Below the pieces are notes generated by a model. That model had not been told where the DNA came from. It did not search any database and saw only the letters and a program-made list of their open reading frames with translations. The position numbers and the translations under genes were made by a program. 64,000 nt of DNA from Chaetorhynchus papuensis (taxonomy: Eukaryota; Chordata; Aves; Passeriformes; Rhipiduridae): positions 458,310-522,309 of the forward strand of contig VWYX01000279.1 of the NCBI GenBank assembly GCA_013396525.1, given 5' to 3'. Below are positions 33,858 to 46,440 of the stretch, piece by piece; position 1 is the first letter of the stretch, and each line of letters opens with the position of its first letter.

Positions 33858-35450
33858 AGTGGAATTATTTGTCTTCATTTGTCTTACAGACAAGTAAAAT
33901 GACCTAAGTGATAAGAGTTGAAATGAACCAAAGAAATTAATACTGTTCGATTAGAATTGTAAGAATGAAAGTGATGAATACTGAAAAAAAAGAACGTGAA
34001 ATTATTTGCCCAGTGTCACGTAGGAAAGCTGCAGTAAAAGATTGGTAAAAAGAAATACTTTTTCCCTCCAACCCAAGATAAGAGATATGAAATCACCTTT
34101 GCTTTCAAATGCCAGAGCCGCAGAAAAAAATTACATTGGACTATAGGTCAAACTTTGAATTTCGGACACAGGAATCTTTTGAAATTCGGAAAAGAAAGGA
34201 CAAAATCAGGTGCTGGATATTAAGTACAAAGAAATCAGATCTTAGGTTGATACTTTGAAATAGAAATCTGGGAATCCTGAATGCCAGCACTCTACACAGT
34301 TATAACTGTGATATAACTGTGTCTAAAGAACAGTTCCCTCCCTCCCTTCTATTTAAAATTATCTGCTTCTTTGTCCTGTATTTGTGGATCTGGTTTTGTA
34401 CTCACAGAAAGACTGCATGAGCCAATTGGTGGGAATTTTTCATGTCTGCTAAACCAGCACTTTTCTTTTTCTTTAACACTAATAACTCAGGCCCTGTGTC
34501 TCTCATTTCATAACCCAAAGGTATGGAAGCCCTACTTGCATTATGCTCCGTCAGCTTTAAATTTAAAGCTCTAGTTTTCCCTCTTCTGCATGTTTCCAAT
34601 AATGTCTGGATAAGAACTGCTACAGGTGTCCTTCTGTGTTTAAAATTCCCTCTCCTCAAGAAAAAATGTGTTCCTTCAAGAGCAGATAAGCTCAAGAAAA
34701 AAAAGAAGATTGTGATAATAAAGAAGAAAGGCTGAAGCTCTCAGTTTACGGTGGTTCTGTGGGATCATAATCTGAAAAAACAGCATTTGCTTTCTCTCTT
34801 TTCTTGAAAAAAAGGTCATTGCTCCATCCCTCACACCTGCAGGACAGCAGAAAAGGGATTAAGAGGAGTTGTCTTATCAGAGTTGTGAGGATGAAAGGGC
34901 AGGACAAAGAGCTGATTTTGTAAGTTCACCGTTGCCCCATCTGACTCAGTTCTCCATGTGCTCATTGGGTAAAGGGCTTTTTCCTGGAGGTGTCTAATCC
35001 CACAGGGGTCTGCCACTGAAAAATGATAGGAAAGGAGATTTTGGGAATGAAACGTAGACAGAAAGAGAAATCTTAGTTGGTCCAGTTTATGGTTTATTTC
35101 TTGTACCAGGAATATAATCTCAGGAAGAAAAAAAAGGAAAACCAAAAAAGAAGAGAAAAGGAAGAATTATTTCATTTTGCTCTAATCCATATCTAAAAGG
35201 GAGAGGACAAGTTATACCTTTCTCATATCACAGTAATTCTTTGCTAGTCATGTACCTCCCCAACAGGTAAGGTTTCTTGTGTCCAAAAATGTTTTTCCTT
35301 TCTTCTGATGGAGATCCTCTTAGAAATAGCATTAATAGCATTAAGAGCAAGGAAATTCAGTCATTTTTTCTTGTATCCTCTGGAAACTCTACACACCAGA
35401 ATTTACTACTTGATGTTTGGAGAGGGAATCCTTCCCATCAGCTGCCAACT
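33858..35450. other. Non-coding DNA, 1.6 kb
   Basis: No gene. A small direct repeat, TATAACTGTGATATAACTGTG, lies near 34302. A-rich stretches near 34695-34735 and 35125-35165 give Lys-rich frames. Nothing else recognised. Confidence 0.45.
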
Positions 35451-35560
35451 CAGAATCATAGAATCATAGAATATCCTGAGTTATATCCAGAGAATATCCA
35501 TAGAATATCCATAAGGATCATGGAAGTGCAACTCCTGGCCCTGCACAGGAGCACCTCAAA
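35451..35560 (-). mobile_element. CR1 LINE 3' fragment, second subtype
   Basis: The plus strand starts CAGAATCATAGAATCATAGA then ATATCCTGAGTT, and later has AAGGATCATGGAAGTGCAAC and TCCTGGCCCTGCACAGGAGC. This is the CR1 subtype ending in GGATATTCTATGATTC with an ACTCCTGGCCCTGCACAGGA block. A local duplication of AGAATATCCAT has replaced the GGAAGGGACC part. Confidence 0.85.
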
Positions 35561-36559
35561 GATCCCTTCCAAGTACAGCAACAAGGGCCATTATGAGTCA
35601 CTTCTTTCTCTTCCTAACTACATATCTTCCCTAAGGTAACAATCACAGTTATTTAATATTTGTAAATTATAACAGAAAAAATAGCCCATTTTAATAAAAT
35701 ATACTTTATTATTTGGAAACAAAACAAATGTGTCTATACCACGTATGTTGCCAGGTGGTTTTTGTCTGTAAAAGGCATCAGTATTTGATGGCCATAGCTT
35801 GAGAACTGATAGGGATAGAGAAAGTCTAAAGAACATCTGTGATTTGTGGTGAAGAACAAGGGAATACAGGAAAAAAAAACACATGGAGAATTTAGTGAGA
35901 AAGCAAGAGAGCAATGTTATTAAACCTCATGTCAGACTATTGAACTGTCTACTGAAAACCAGCAGATGTTCCATCCTTGAATTCCTTTTCACTGACTTGG
36001 TCAAAACCATTCTGTGCACAGGACAAGAGAAACTCTACCACTGACCTTTGGACTAGAAGAAGTTGCAGTATCTCCTCAGCAGTATCTCCTATCTCTGTGC
36101 TCAAACATCTTGAAGGAGAGCAGCTGATAGCCTAAATATTTGTGTTTTCTTACTGAGATAGTTAATACTCCAAGTAACATTTGCCATGAACAGAAATCCT
36201 TTGTGCATTTCACTGACTTTTCTTAGATTAACCCTATCCACCACTTGCCCCTGAAGTCAATATAATATGACATCTCCCGAAAATATATAGTAATTATGGA
36301 GTCTTTGATTTGACACTTTTGGGGAAAAAAAATGTAAATAAAAATAGTTTCTCTTACTACCATAGGTGCCTTTGAAACATAAATTAGAATTTCTTGTCCT
36401 AATTTGCCATTGACAAGTCTTAGAGGCAGAGTTAAGACAAAATTCTTGAGCCAGCAAACTTGCTTCTACAAGTACAAAGGAATTTAAAGAGTGGCCTCGG
36501 GAAGAAATGGATGTAGCTGTCAGTCGCATGAAAGAATTTAGAAAGAGAATGCAATGCTT
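35561..36559. other. Non-coding DNA, 1 kb
   Basis: No gene or known repeat. Small tandem echo CAGTATCTCCTCAGCAGTATCTCC near 36067. Minus-strand frames of about 100 codons at 35618-35914 and 36257-36565 have no domain. Confidence 0.45.
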
Positions 36560-36740
36560 TGTCAAATGGTGGGATTCAAATGTAGCGGCGTGTCATTGAC
36601 CCTGGTGCTCAGCAACACATATTTCAAATCCCTGAAGATTAATAGGGAAGATGGTTACAGCCCTCACAACAGCTGCTGGAAAGTGTTCCTATCTCACGTT
36701 TTAATTACATGTATTTATACAGTAAAAAAAGTCCTAAATG
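36560..36740. promoter_or_regulatory. Candidate conserved non-coding element
   Basis: Unique sequence with CpGs kept (AAATGTAGCGGCGTGTCATT), AGATTAATAGGG, CACAACAGCTGCTGG with the E-box CAGCTG, and TTTTAATTACATG with a TAATTA-type homeodomain core. No repeat. Low-confidence call from sequence character alone. Confidence 0.25.
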
Positions 36741-37223
36741 CAATATAGCCTGTAGTATGCAACAATTTTGAACATTTATGAGATTCAGGCAATTAAGAGT
36801 CTAAACTTTCAAATGTTTCCAGATGGCACACTGATTAACAATTGTGTGAATTTAATATTTGTTTAAATGCGCTGCTCTGTAAAATATTTCTTAATAGTAT
36901 ATTAATGCATTGCAATGAATCCAGGCACAACTTTTCTTCGAGCACAACTTGCCTCATGGCCTGAAGAAGTGGAAATCTCATTCGCTGATTATATAGACCA
37001 AAAGCAGTAGCAGAGCAATAGCAAGAGATTAAAAAGATTAAAAAGAAGCCAAGCTATTTCTTAACTTATGAACGACTTTTCTCTTTATATGCAGGTGCAA
37101 GTGACAGTTTTCATGCAAGCCACTTGCAAGATCAGTCCCTCAGTTCTTGCAAGTGAACCTGCTAGTGAGGATATTTCCTTGGGGCTACCAGCATTCTGGA
37201 TATTGACATCAGTTGCAGGCGTG
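36741..37223. other. AT-rich non-coding DNA
   Basis: TTTAATATTTGTTTAAATGC and ATTAATGCATTGCAATGAAT words; no gene. A duplicated GATTAAAAA word lies near 37027. Confidence 0.4.
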
Positions 37224-37284
37224 CTTCGACTCAATGGTCTTAGAGGTCTTTTCCAATGTTAATGACTCTAAGATTCTCTGATCT
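37224..37284 (+). mobile_element. CR1 LINE terminal fragment, third subtype
   Basis: CTTCGACTCAATGGTCTTAG, AGGTCTTTTCCAATGTTAAT, GACTCTAAGATTCTCTGATC matches the end of the CR1 subtype reading ACTCGATGATCTTAGAGGTC...TTTTCCAACCTAAATGATTC. About 60 bp of the 3' end remain. Confidence 0.82.
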
Positions 37285-37512
37285 ATGGAATAGGTTTGCT
37301 TTAAAGAAAGCACTTAAACTTCAGTTCTTTCAGTGGGCTTAAACTACTTAGATTCCTAAAATAATCTGTCCTTGATATTTCCAAACTTCCCCTGTTTGTA
37401 CTATTCTTAATGCTGACAACTCGAACCGATGCAATCCCCCACCCCCCACCAAAATATTTATTTTTGTAGGTAAATTTATTCTAGAGGGGAGAGATCTTGT
37501 GATGATGCTGAC
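37285..37512. other. Non-coding spacer
   Basis: A C-rich patch CCCCCACCCCCCACC at 37436-37450 lies in otherwise AT-rich DNA. Confidence 0.45.
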
Positions 37513-37676
37513 AATCAGAATCACAGAACAGTTTGGGTTGGAAGGAACCATAAAGTTCATCTCATTCCAACACCCTGCCATAGGCAGGGACACCTTCCAC
37601 TATCCCAGGTTGCTCCAAGCCCATCCAGCCTGGCCTTGGACCCTTCCAGGGATGGGGCAGCCACAGTTCACTAGGC
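37513..37676 (-). mobile_element. CR1 LINE 3' fragment
   Basis: The plus strand reads AATCAGAATCACAGAACAGT, TTGGGTTGGAAGGAACCATA, CCCTGCCATAGGCAGGGACA, CCTTCCACTATCCCAGGTTG, CCAGCCTGGCCTTGGACCCT and TCCAGGGATGGGGCAGCCAC. About 160 bp. Confidence 0.94.
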
Positions 37677-40600
37677 ATAGCTGTAGCTATATATCTAGAG
37701 TTTGCAGAGATTTTTGTAGAAGTTTATGGTCTAGTTAGTTTAAATATTTGAATCTGATACTACAGTCAGAATTAAAAGGAACAACCTGAAAAGGCAATAT
37801 CGGAAGTCTTATAAACCTTCTACTCAGAAACCTAAAAATGAAAAAGCCTGGAACTGTCTATAATCTTAAAAAATATGGCTTCTGCCACATTCAAGAGAAA
37901 CTGTTGCCTCATTTTGTGCAATACTTGTAATACAGGCAAGTCTCAGAAAACAAGATTTATCTCACTGGTCGCATGAGCTCTGTAAGCTCTGCATCCAGAA
38001 CTGAGCACTACAGGAACTTCCTTTAATAGTCAGTGCAGAAAAACACATGCTTACCAAGTCAGACTCTTTTCCCAACTTTTAGACACCAGGAGGAGATGAA
38101 CAGCTCTCTGAAAACACCTCTTTCTCTCCCCTGTGTGTAAAAGGAGCCTGGTCTGACTACTCTAGATGTAGGTGACTAACTTTGCTTAAAGTACATAAAA
38201 TAAATCCCAATAATAATGGACACAGTTTACTCTGAATTTCAAAATAAAAGTTACAACTTAAAAATCTAAGCCTTGTTGTGGATCAGGATACACAGTGATT
38301 AGAAAAAAAACATGTAAACATCCATATTTTGGCAGAAATTATCTAGTTTTCATACCTGACTTGCAACCTCTATGAAGCTTTTTCAATAAGTCTCTTACTG
38401 AGGTACATTTTAAATTTTTAATTATGCTTTTTCCCTTACCCTTTTTTGCCCTCCTTTCCTTCTTTTCCCTTGGGTTATTTGAGCAGTTTGCAAAGATGGT
38501 GACATTCACATTGGAGCAGATTTCTACATTCCATATAAACTTGCGGTTTTGTAATTAAGCAAAGAAAGAACATTCATCTCTAAATCTGAAAAGGAAACAG
38601 AATGAAACCTTAAAAATTAAAATAGCAAACTGAAATAGTATGAGATTTTTTTAATATATCCAGGAGAAACAAGGGAAATTTACCCCCAGGCTCTGGTTCC
38701 CGAACACCTGTAAAGGAAATTTATGTAGCAAATTACGTGGTGAGTTGGGTGTGATTTTAAGGACTGCTCAGAAGCAAGAACAATCTCTTAATTTGCTTCC
38801 ATGTGGGAAAAATACACAGTTGGAAAAAGTATGAGGAGCAGCCAAAGGAAGACAAACCATGAACAATGATTAAAATAAAGAACACAGTGTTTGTCTTTTG
38901 TGAAACAGGATGGACTTGAGAATAGCTAATTGATTTAGAACGGAGAGCCTGGACATCATACTTGGATTTCCAAGTTACCTGATGCCTTGGATACGCCGCT
39001 AGGTTTTCCTGGTTTCTTCTCCACTGCCTTGCCTGCTTGGGTTGTAAACACAATGGATGGAGATGAGATTTTCTCTTTCCGTGTCTTTGACCACAGTCTT
39101 GCACAACGATGCAACTGGTGAAAATGCCTCACATGCCTATAATTCCATTTAGTCTGCTCTGTTCTGTGGCAGAATTGCACTCTTGAAAATTAATTTACTT
39201 TCTCCTTGAGTGGGATTCTATTTGACTTAAAAAAAAAATTTAAAATAATTAACTCCGTAGGTCATTGCATCATTGTGTTGAGATAGTATTAAATGAGGGA
39301 GGAATTTTTACCTACTCTATTATTTTTCCACAAATGGTGCATCTGCTTTCACCTCCTATTTTTCAAATTGTCACTGGGTACTGATTTTGTTTCTCTCATT
39401 GTTATGACAGCAGTGAGAGGGATTTTTTCCAGCAGAAGTCATGAAGACAAAATTTTAAAACGAGGTTTAACTTGTCCAGAGTAGGTAGTGAAGGAGGAAG
39501 GGGAGAAAGAACAAGATAATCTTCTCCCCCTCAGAAGCAGATGCAATTGGTCTACTGGACAGTGGAAAACCTGTTCTGAGTACAGCCTCCCATATAATCA
39601 TCATAACTTCATTGAATCATGTTAAAATACCTTGTTTTTTACAAAAATCATATTAAGATTGTACTACTGAAAGAAAGAAGGACCACAATTATATCTATTG
39701 CTATGCAGCCAGACAGTATTGCTAATCTCAGGGAAAAAAATTTACATAAAGTTATTTCCAGGAAGAAACAAACACTTTTTCAATGTAGCAATGTAATTAG
39801 CATAGGCTTCCATATCTGAATTCTAATGAATTCACTCCTATTTTTCAGTGTTTTATCACCACTCCCTATTCCAGATCCTTCATGTGATATATTAGTCTGT
39901 TTGGAGTTGATAGGCAATAAAAACAGACCAGTCAGTCTGTTAGTTCTATAACCCTCTTGCATTTAAGAAATAATATAAATAGCATCAAGACAGAGGGAGG
40001 AATCAATGTGTCAATTATTTATATAGAAAAAAGTCTACCTAGTAAAATGAAATTGCTTAGTTCCTAAAGGGCAGAGATGAACTTTTTTGGCTGCTTATGC
40101 AGAAATGTTATAAATATTTAAATGTAAATAATAAAATCTTTACATGCATAAATAAACATGAGATTGATATTACACACACTAGAGCAGCGAAATATGACAA
40201 CTGCTGCTTCTTCAGGAAAATGGATATTTCCTGTGACTGAATTGAGAATAAACTCAAAGCTAATAAGATACCTCACATACACTTTGAATCCACACTGCTT
40301 TAAAGCAAAAATTTCCCTGGGTTGGTCTTCTTTTAGAAGAGGTCTGAAGACCTCTCTGGAACAAACATTTAGGATGAAACAGAACATGGACGGTGATTTC
40401 TTTAAACAAAGGATGCTTGGCTCAGTGAGGCTATAGAGGAATGAATTTTAGGAGTGGGTGATATTAAAGTTATCAGCTATTTTGTCTTTTGTTATAGTCC
40501 TTATGACTGCAAGAAGGAAGAGGTTGACCAGGCTGGAGGTCTGCTGCCCTCTGCTTTAAACCTTCATTAATCAGTTCAGGGTCACCTCGCTGTACAAGGC

Positions 40601-40691
40601 ACATCCCAGCAGAACGAGTCTGGTCCAAGCCCATTAGCCCTATTTTAACAAGAGGTTTGGTTCTGAGCTTTCGGGTTTGTGTATATGATTT
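37677..40691. other. Non-coding DNA, 3 kb
   Basis: No gene or recognisable repeat. A pyrimidine-rich patch lies at 38428-38476 (CTCCTTTCCTTCTTTTCCCT). A 115-codon minus frame at 38757-39104 and others nearby have no domain. The DNA is AT-rich from 38170 to 38680 and again from 39590 to 40150. Confidence 0.45.
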
Positions 40692-41065
40692 TCTGGAGAA
40701 GAGGAGTCTCAGGCAGGGCCTCATTGTCATTGCTCTTTACAACTCCCTGAAAGGAGATTGTGGAGAGGTGGAAGTCAGTCTCTTCTGTCATGAGAAGAAG
40801 TGGCCTTAAGTTGCGCACGTGGAAATTCAGATTAGATATTAGAAATAAATTTTTCACTGAAAGTGAAATGTCGGGTTAGGCTTTGAAGCATTGGAATAAG
40901 TTGCTCAGGGAGGTGGTGGAGTCACCAGCTCTGTAAAGTGTTTAAGAGGCATTTGGATGTGGCACTTGGGGATGGGTGATTATGGTGGTGGTGGGTTGAC
41001 AGTTGGACCAGATGATCTTGAAATTCTCCTCCAACCTTGATGATTCTGTGGTTCTGTGATTCAGT
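40692..41065 (+). mobile_element. CR1 LINE 3' fragment, third subtype (about 370 bp)
   Basis: The forward frame recalls the ORF2 tail (LEKRSLRQGL, ALYNSLKGDCGEVEVSLF), then AGATTAGATATTAGAAATAA, AGGGAGGTGGTGGAGTCACC and GGTGGTGGGTTGACAGTTGG. It ends GATGATTCTGTGGTTCTGTG. This is the CR1 subtype with the ...GGTTGGACT(C)GATGATCTT... ending, different from the common type here. The frame is broken by stops and indels. Confidence 0.92.
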
Positions 41066-42929
41066 AATTTAATAAAACAAGTTATGGATCAGTTAGGGGT
41101 CAGTCCCATCCGGCAGGTAAGGAGATTGACTTGTAGACACGTCTAACTTCTTTTTCCCTTCAGACAATGTCCAAACTTCCTGCTTGGAGCAGTCCGGAGT
41201 ATGTGCAAATCCCTTGGATCATGTCCAGGCAAACTCTAGGAGAATGTTAGCCAGTGCAAGCCAAAACCATCCAGGAAGCATGGGAATTATTTAGTATTCT
41301 GGATAACTGGAGGATGGAGGTTGAGAACAGGCTCTGGCTTTGATTTATTTGTGGCTATAGACACAGCCTTTGTTCCCAGTAGAGAGTTATGAGGTCTTGA
41401 AGAAGTCCATGTTTACAAAAGTACTCCAGAGACAGAGTCTAAGACTACAGGAAAATCTGTGATTGGCCTCTTTTCCCCACAGATGCATTTAAGTAGTTTC
41501 CCTTTGCTAACATGAACTTATTTTGTGGTATATAACTGTTCTGGACTCCTACGCCAAGTAACAATCGGTAGCATTTTGCCAACTGTACACGTGACTGTAA
41601 ATATACAGAATATAAATATTTCTGTTCTGCTAAGTAAGTAAATTCAGGATTACCATTGAACACTAAAGAAAACACCAGCAAAAAAACCAAAATAAGGGCC
41701 TCAAACAGATCTCAACATCGCATCTCTGCCCTTGGTGTTTTTTGAACAGCAGAGTTCAAACCTTAGACCACCTGTCCAAGTGAGAGATGGAAAATGTTCA
41801 GGACTGTTGAGCACTCCACAGATTTTCACAGTGTCTCGGCAAAGAGTTATTTAACACAGGTGTTTAATTCCACCACATCATGGGTCCCATGGCATCCAAC
41901 ACTCCTTAGACTCTTGTTCCCGCCTGTGCACTGGACTTATGGCAGCGGACAGGGCTGAGAAAGAAGGTACATTGCAAGGCTTGCAGGTTCCTAAACTGCT
42001 CCAGGATTTTCCCAGCTTAGTGGGAGCAAACTAGATCATTTTAAAAAAGCCACAGGTACACACCACATGAGCACATATTTAAAGCTAGATCAGGAATTCT
42101 CTGAAATTACACTCTTTGGAATTGGAGGACGGTTTATGAGTGGTCTGGATCATGACACCATGCTGAGAATTTCTGTCCAGAAGCCTAAGGAATGAGAGAA
42201 TCAGCTTGGAAAAATCAAAGGAAAGCTGCCTGGAAAATTTCCAGTGCAAATATTTTTTCCATCTGAAAATGCTGAGCAATTGCGCACAGAATGTGTGACG
42301 GAAGTATTCTAATTTCAATTCATTCTAGTCTACCCAAAATACACAAGTAGAGAATGGAATGTCCTGGTAAACTCAAAATACTCAATTTCAAGCTTTTTTG
42401 AGATACTCTGATTTTCTATTTTTAAAAACTGTATTTAAATAGATGTTTATTCTAAGTTTAAATACAGCCCTTCAGGGTTACTAAAAAAAAAATAAATTTC
42501 TCTATATGAGTCCATTTTCCTGTCATAAAAATGGTTCACTTTTTTTTTTTTTAAATCACTTTCAAAGAAAATTCAAAATCTATTTCCTTCTTAAGTCTGA
42601 ACACCCATCTGAATGGGTGCAAGTTTTCTAGTAGGAGAAGCAAGAGCATCTGACTAAATATATTAATGTGTCATAGGAACCTGGCTACTTCTAGGTTCCA
42701 ATTTCCAAAGTTTAAAAATAGAAACTCTTCTCTTCACAGCCACACACAGAAAGCAGATACTGAAACTGGACTGGTTCCAAGGTTCCTTACACAGTTATGA
42801 AAATCTTAGTCATAACACAGGACTCATTGCCTTGGTTTCTCCAACAAAAAGTAATAATATTCACAAAAAATAATTGATAACTGTGCCTTTTCAGGGTAAA
42901 TTGACCAGCACAATGTCAATATGATGTCA
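41066..42929. other. Non-coding DNA, 1.9 kb
   Basis: No gene. AT-rich around 42400-42560, with a T-run near 42539-42553. A small hairpin CACCCAT-CTGA-ATGGGTG lies at 42602-42619. Nothing else recognised. Confidence 0.45.
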
Positions 42930-43641
42930 GCAAAAAGCCCCAAGTTGCAGCAGGCATGAAGGATAGGAAGATGAAGGAGAAAAACCACACAGACTGAGGG
43001 AAGCTGCAGTTCATGGAGGGAATCCATGCAGGAGAAGGTTTTCTGTCAGGAGCTGTGACCTGAGGGGGAAGCAAGCAGGAGTGGTCTGATCCTGGAAGAC
43101 TGACTGATCCTGAAGGGATGAATCACATGGAGAAGGACCCATGCTGGAGTAATTCCTGAAAACCTGCAGATTTGAGATGGGTATACACTGGAGAAGTTTG
43201 GGAAAGGCTGTATCCCTTGGGAGGAATCTGACACTGGAGAAGGGGAAGAGCCTGAGAAGGAGGACACAGCAGAGGCATAAGTGTTATGAAATGACCCCAA
43301 TCCCCATTTCCCATCCCCTCTGAGCTGTCTGGGGGAGAGAAGGTAAAAGAGTTGGGAGTGAAGAGCCCAGGAAGATGTGGGGAAGTGGTGGAAAGGTGTT
43401 TTTTAGATTTGCTTTTATTTGTCTCCATCCCACTCTGTTATTAACTGGCAAAAAACTAAATTAATTTTCCCCAGGATGAGTCTGGTTTACACTTTGATTG
43501 TGACTGGTGAGTGATCTCCCTGCCCTTAACTTAGCTCATGAGCCTTTCCATTTCATTTTCTCTCCCTGTTCTGCTGAGAAGAGGGAGTGCTAGAACATCT
43601 TGGTGGACACGTGGTGGATAGCAAATTTTCAACCACCACAG
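42930..43641. mobile_element. Old ERV/LTR-like element with internal tandem repeats
   Basis: The right part (TTTAGATTTGCTTTTATTTG, CTCCATCCCACTCTGTTATT, AAACTAAATTAATTTTCCCC, GGTGAGTGATCTCCCTGCCC, CTGTTCTGCTGAGAAGAGGG, ending CAACCACCACA) matches my recollection of a common avian LTR-type repeat that ends ...CAACCCACCACA. The left part (about 42990-43235) is built of degenerate units of about 45 bases, each carrying a CTGGAG(A/T)A or AGGAGAAGG word and a CTGCAG/CTGTGA word. No viral gene is present. Class and orientation are uncertain. Confidence 0.55.
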
Positions 43642-44644
43642 TGAACTAAATTTGGGTTAAGTTAGTCCCATTAATGTCTCCAGGAGGGTTTAATCTCACT
43701 TAACTTCAGATACTTAACCAGGCTGACAATGCAAACATTCACATCTGAGCCAGTGACCTCAGTTTCTCTTATGGTAGGCAGGGAGGCAGAACCTCTTGAG
43801 AGGGATGAGGGGGCATTCTGAGGCAGAATTCATTGGGCTGATAGGAATTTGTTCTAAATATTCCCATTTTCCCTTATTCATCATGAAGAAAGCTTGGACA
43901 GCCAGCTCGAATATGAGCTAGTGGTGTTTTATACCCTGATTATGCAATCTCAAGGAATAGCAGGTTTTTTTCACTACAGGTGGGCTCTGATGATCATATG
44001 GTGAAGGTATTTAAACCTTAAGCTTCTGTACTTCACAGGAAAAGAAATAATGAAAAGATATAATATCTCCACATTACCTCAACCGTCACTGGGGTTATGA
44101 AACTGCTCTTTTGCAATACTTTCAGGTTTGTTCTTGGAGGAATGCAGATCTCCAGGCGAGGTCTTGCAACAGTTACTTGCTTAGTCCAATACTGAGCCAG
44201 TGCTCAACTGCTTTCTTTAGCAAGAAGGGTAAAAGCTTGGCCTGATGTGCATTCCAGAAAGGTGAATTTCTACTCAAGAAATTCAACTGTTCTTAGGCAG
44301 ACACTGCACAGTCAGGCACTTCACTCTCTATGAGGAATTTGTCGTTCATTCAAGCACACTTAGTCCCTCCTTTTTTTTCTTCTTGGTAGAAAGGATGTTT
44401 ATCAAACAAAAATCTGACTGCTTCCCTCAAAGAGTTGATTGGATAAGCTGATATGAAATAAGAGTGATGTACCAGCTTTTCCTTTTGTCTGGATTCGGAG
44501 ACTTCCACGGAACGGTATGGAATCCAAAAATTCTCTCCAAGTTGTAGTAAGTGTGATGTTTAAAGACTTTCCAAAGTTATGCTAATAATTTAAACATTAA
44601 GAAAACTTGAGTTTAGCTTGTAAAAACTTGAAATTTCTCAGTTT
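43642..44644. other. Non-coding DNA, 1 kb
   Basis: Unique AT-rich sequence after the LTR-like element. No gene, repeat or clear motif cluster. Confidence 0.45.
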
Positions 44645-44880
44645 GAATCATAGAATGGTTTGGTTGGTAGGTACTTGAGAGATCATGTTAAAGTCCAGCC
44701 CCTGTGCAATAAGCAGGGACATCTGCAACTAAATTGGGTTCCTCTTCATCTAACCTGACTTGGAATGCTTCCAGGGATGAGTCATCCACAACTTCTCTGG
44801 GCCAACTGTGCCAATGCCTCATCAATCTTATTGCAAAAAAGAAAAAAGTTTATCTTATGTCCAATCTAAATCTACAAATC
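44645..44880 (-). mobile_element. CR1 LINE 3' fragment, diverged
   Basis: The plus strand reads GAATCATAGAATGGTTTGGT, GCAATAAGCAGGGACATCTG, ACCTGACTTGGAATGCTTCC, AGGGATGAGTCATCCACAAC, TTCTCTGGGCCAACTGTGCC and TTATCTTATGTCCAATCTAA. It keeps the order of the CR1 3' region over about 235 bp but is more diverged than most copies here. Confidence 0.9.
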
Positions 44881-46267
44881 TACACTTGATTTTAACAGTG
44901 TGTGTTTATTTGGGAATGGAACGTCATTTCAGTACAACATACGGGGTATTTAGAAAGTTACTGCAAGTCTGAATCATTAATCTCATCTCTCTCTTGGAAC
45001 TGCTAAATGAGAATGTCAAAAATTTCAAAGCTGGTTTTTGGTTTAACTCATTCCTCCCGAGTCTAAATCTCATGTGTTGAAAACAACTGTGACGTAAGTC
45101 ACAGATGACTGTGATTTTATCGTAAACGATGAACATAAAATAATTCACTTACAGTGCCACTTCCCTGAGAACATCCAGAAATCGGTTCTGATTCTTAGCA
45201 GAATTATGGGCTTTGCTACTGTGTTCTGTACATTGGTGACAAGCAAGGAATCTCTAAGTGCGGGGAAATGGGAATTTCCCAGCTCAAAACCCTTATAATT
45301 TAGTTACCATAAGGGCAGCCCATTGATTCCAACCTTTGGAAAAGGAATTTTCTGTTCACTTTTAAGCTTTTTTATCTAGAGCACATGTTCTGATGCTGTT
45401 TGCTGCAGCCTTTGAAAGCAGTTCTTTGATTTCAGCTGTTCTCTTGCCTGGTGTAGAAGTTACTACAGGAATATTGGGAATCAGTATGGAATTCAGCTGC
45501 CATGTTCCTTAACAGCGTAAGACTAGCCTCTTTAAAGAGTAACTCATCCCCAAAACTCTCTGTAGAGGAGATCTTGAGAACTGACTTAGGCCAGATGTTA
45601 ATTAACAGAAAACTAAAAATAAGCACAATGAATCCCAACAGCAACATCTAATTCAAATCAGGTCAAATTTTACCGGTTACTACAGCTACATATTGCAAAA
45701 AATTTGTCCTGTGTTTACTCCTGAGAAGAAGTACAATATGCTCTTCATTGTATTCCAGGGTTCAGTAACAATAACACAGTGGTGTGACTGTTTAGCTAGT
45801 GGCTTATAAGGGCACATATTTTATTTAGTAATTTAAAAAAAGAAAACACTACTTCCTTTTTTTTTTTGAGTACCCCACTGTTAAACATCTCTCCAGCTAA
45901 TGTTTAATAACTACCTTGCTTTATCTTGTACCAATCTTGACAATAATTAACCTGAAACAACTGCAGTTGTTTTTAATGTAGAAACACGTTTACTTTGACA
46001 ATTTAAATTTGCCTGTTAAATAAAGGGTAAACAGTTGAAATCATGACACTCTTAAGTGAAGAAATGAAGAAACTTTATTTTTTTTATGTTCTTTGGAGCC
46101 TAAGGGTATCTTCCCTGGTGTGGAGTCAGCATTAGTGGGTGAGGTTACAACACGCTGGATTTGGCTGGGACACAAACTGATCTCCCACAAAGATTTAGAG
46201 CAGCTCTGAAGTAGCAACATGCATCAATCACATGGAGGTGTTTAATTTGACTCTCCACAAATCAAAG
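44881..46267. other. Non-coding DNA, 1.4 kb
   Basis: No gene. Around 45840-46050 unique AT-rich sequence with AACAACTGCAGTTGTTTTTA (palindromic core AACTGCAGTT) and GTTAAATAAAGGGTAAACAG could be constrained DNA. Low confidence. Confidence 0.4.
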
Positions 46268-46440
46268 GCTCCCAGAAGTGCTGGAGTTGTTCCTGAGGGA
46301 TATCATATATGAGAGTCGCTGACCACAACCATGAGTAGAGTCCAGTCTTCTTAGGAAAGAAATCTGGCTTGTGTAGAATTCTTGCCAGCAGAGGCATGAA
46401 GGATTGGAAGGTGAGTGAGATAAACCATGCAGCACTAGGA
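46268..46440. repeat. Possible second fragment related to the 42.9-kb LTR-like element
   Basis: GCATGAAGGATTGGAAGGTG and TGAGATAAACCATGCA (46394-46431) match 42954-42991 at 31 of 38 positions, same orientation. To its left AGTGCTGGAGTTGTTCCTGA resembles the ATGCTGGAGTAATTCCTGAA unit of that element. Either both belong to one old family or a segment was copied locally. Confidence 0.4.
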
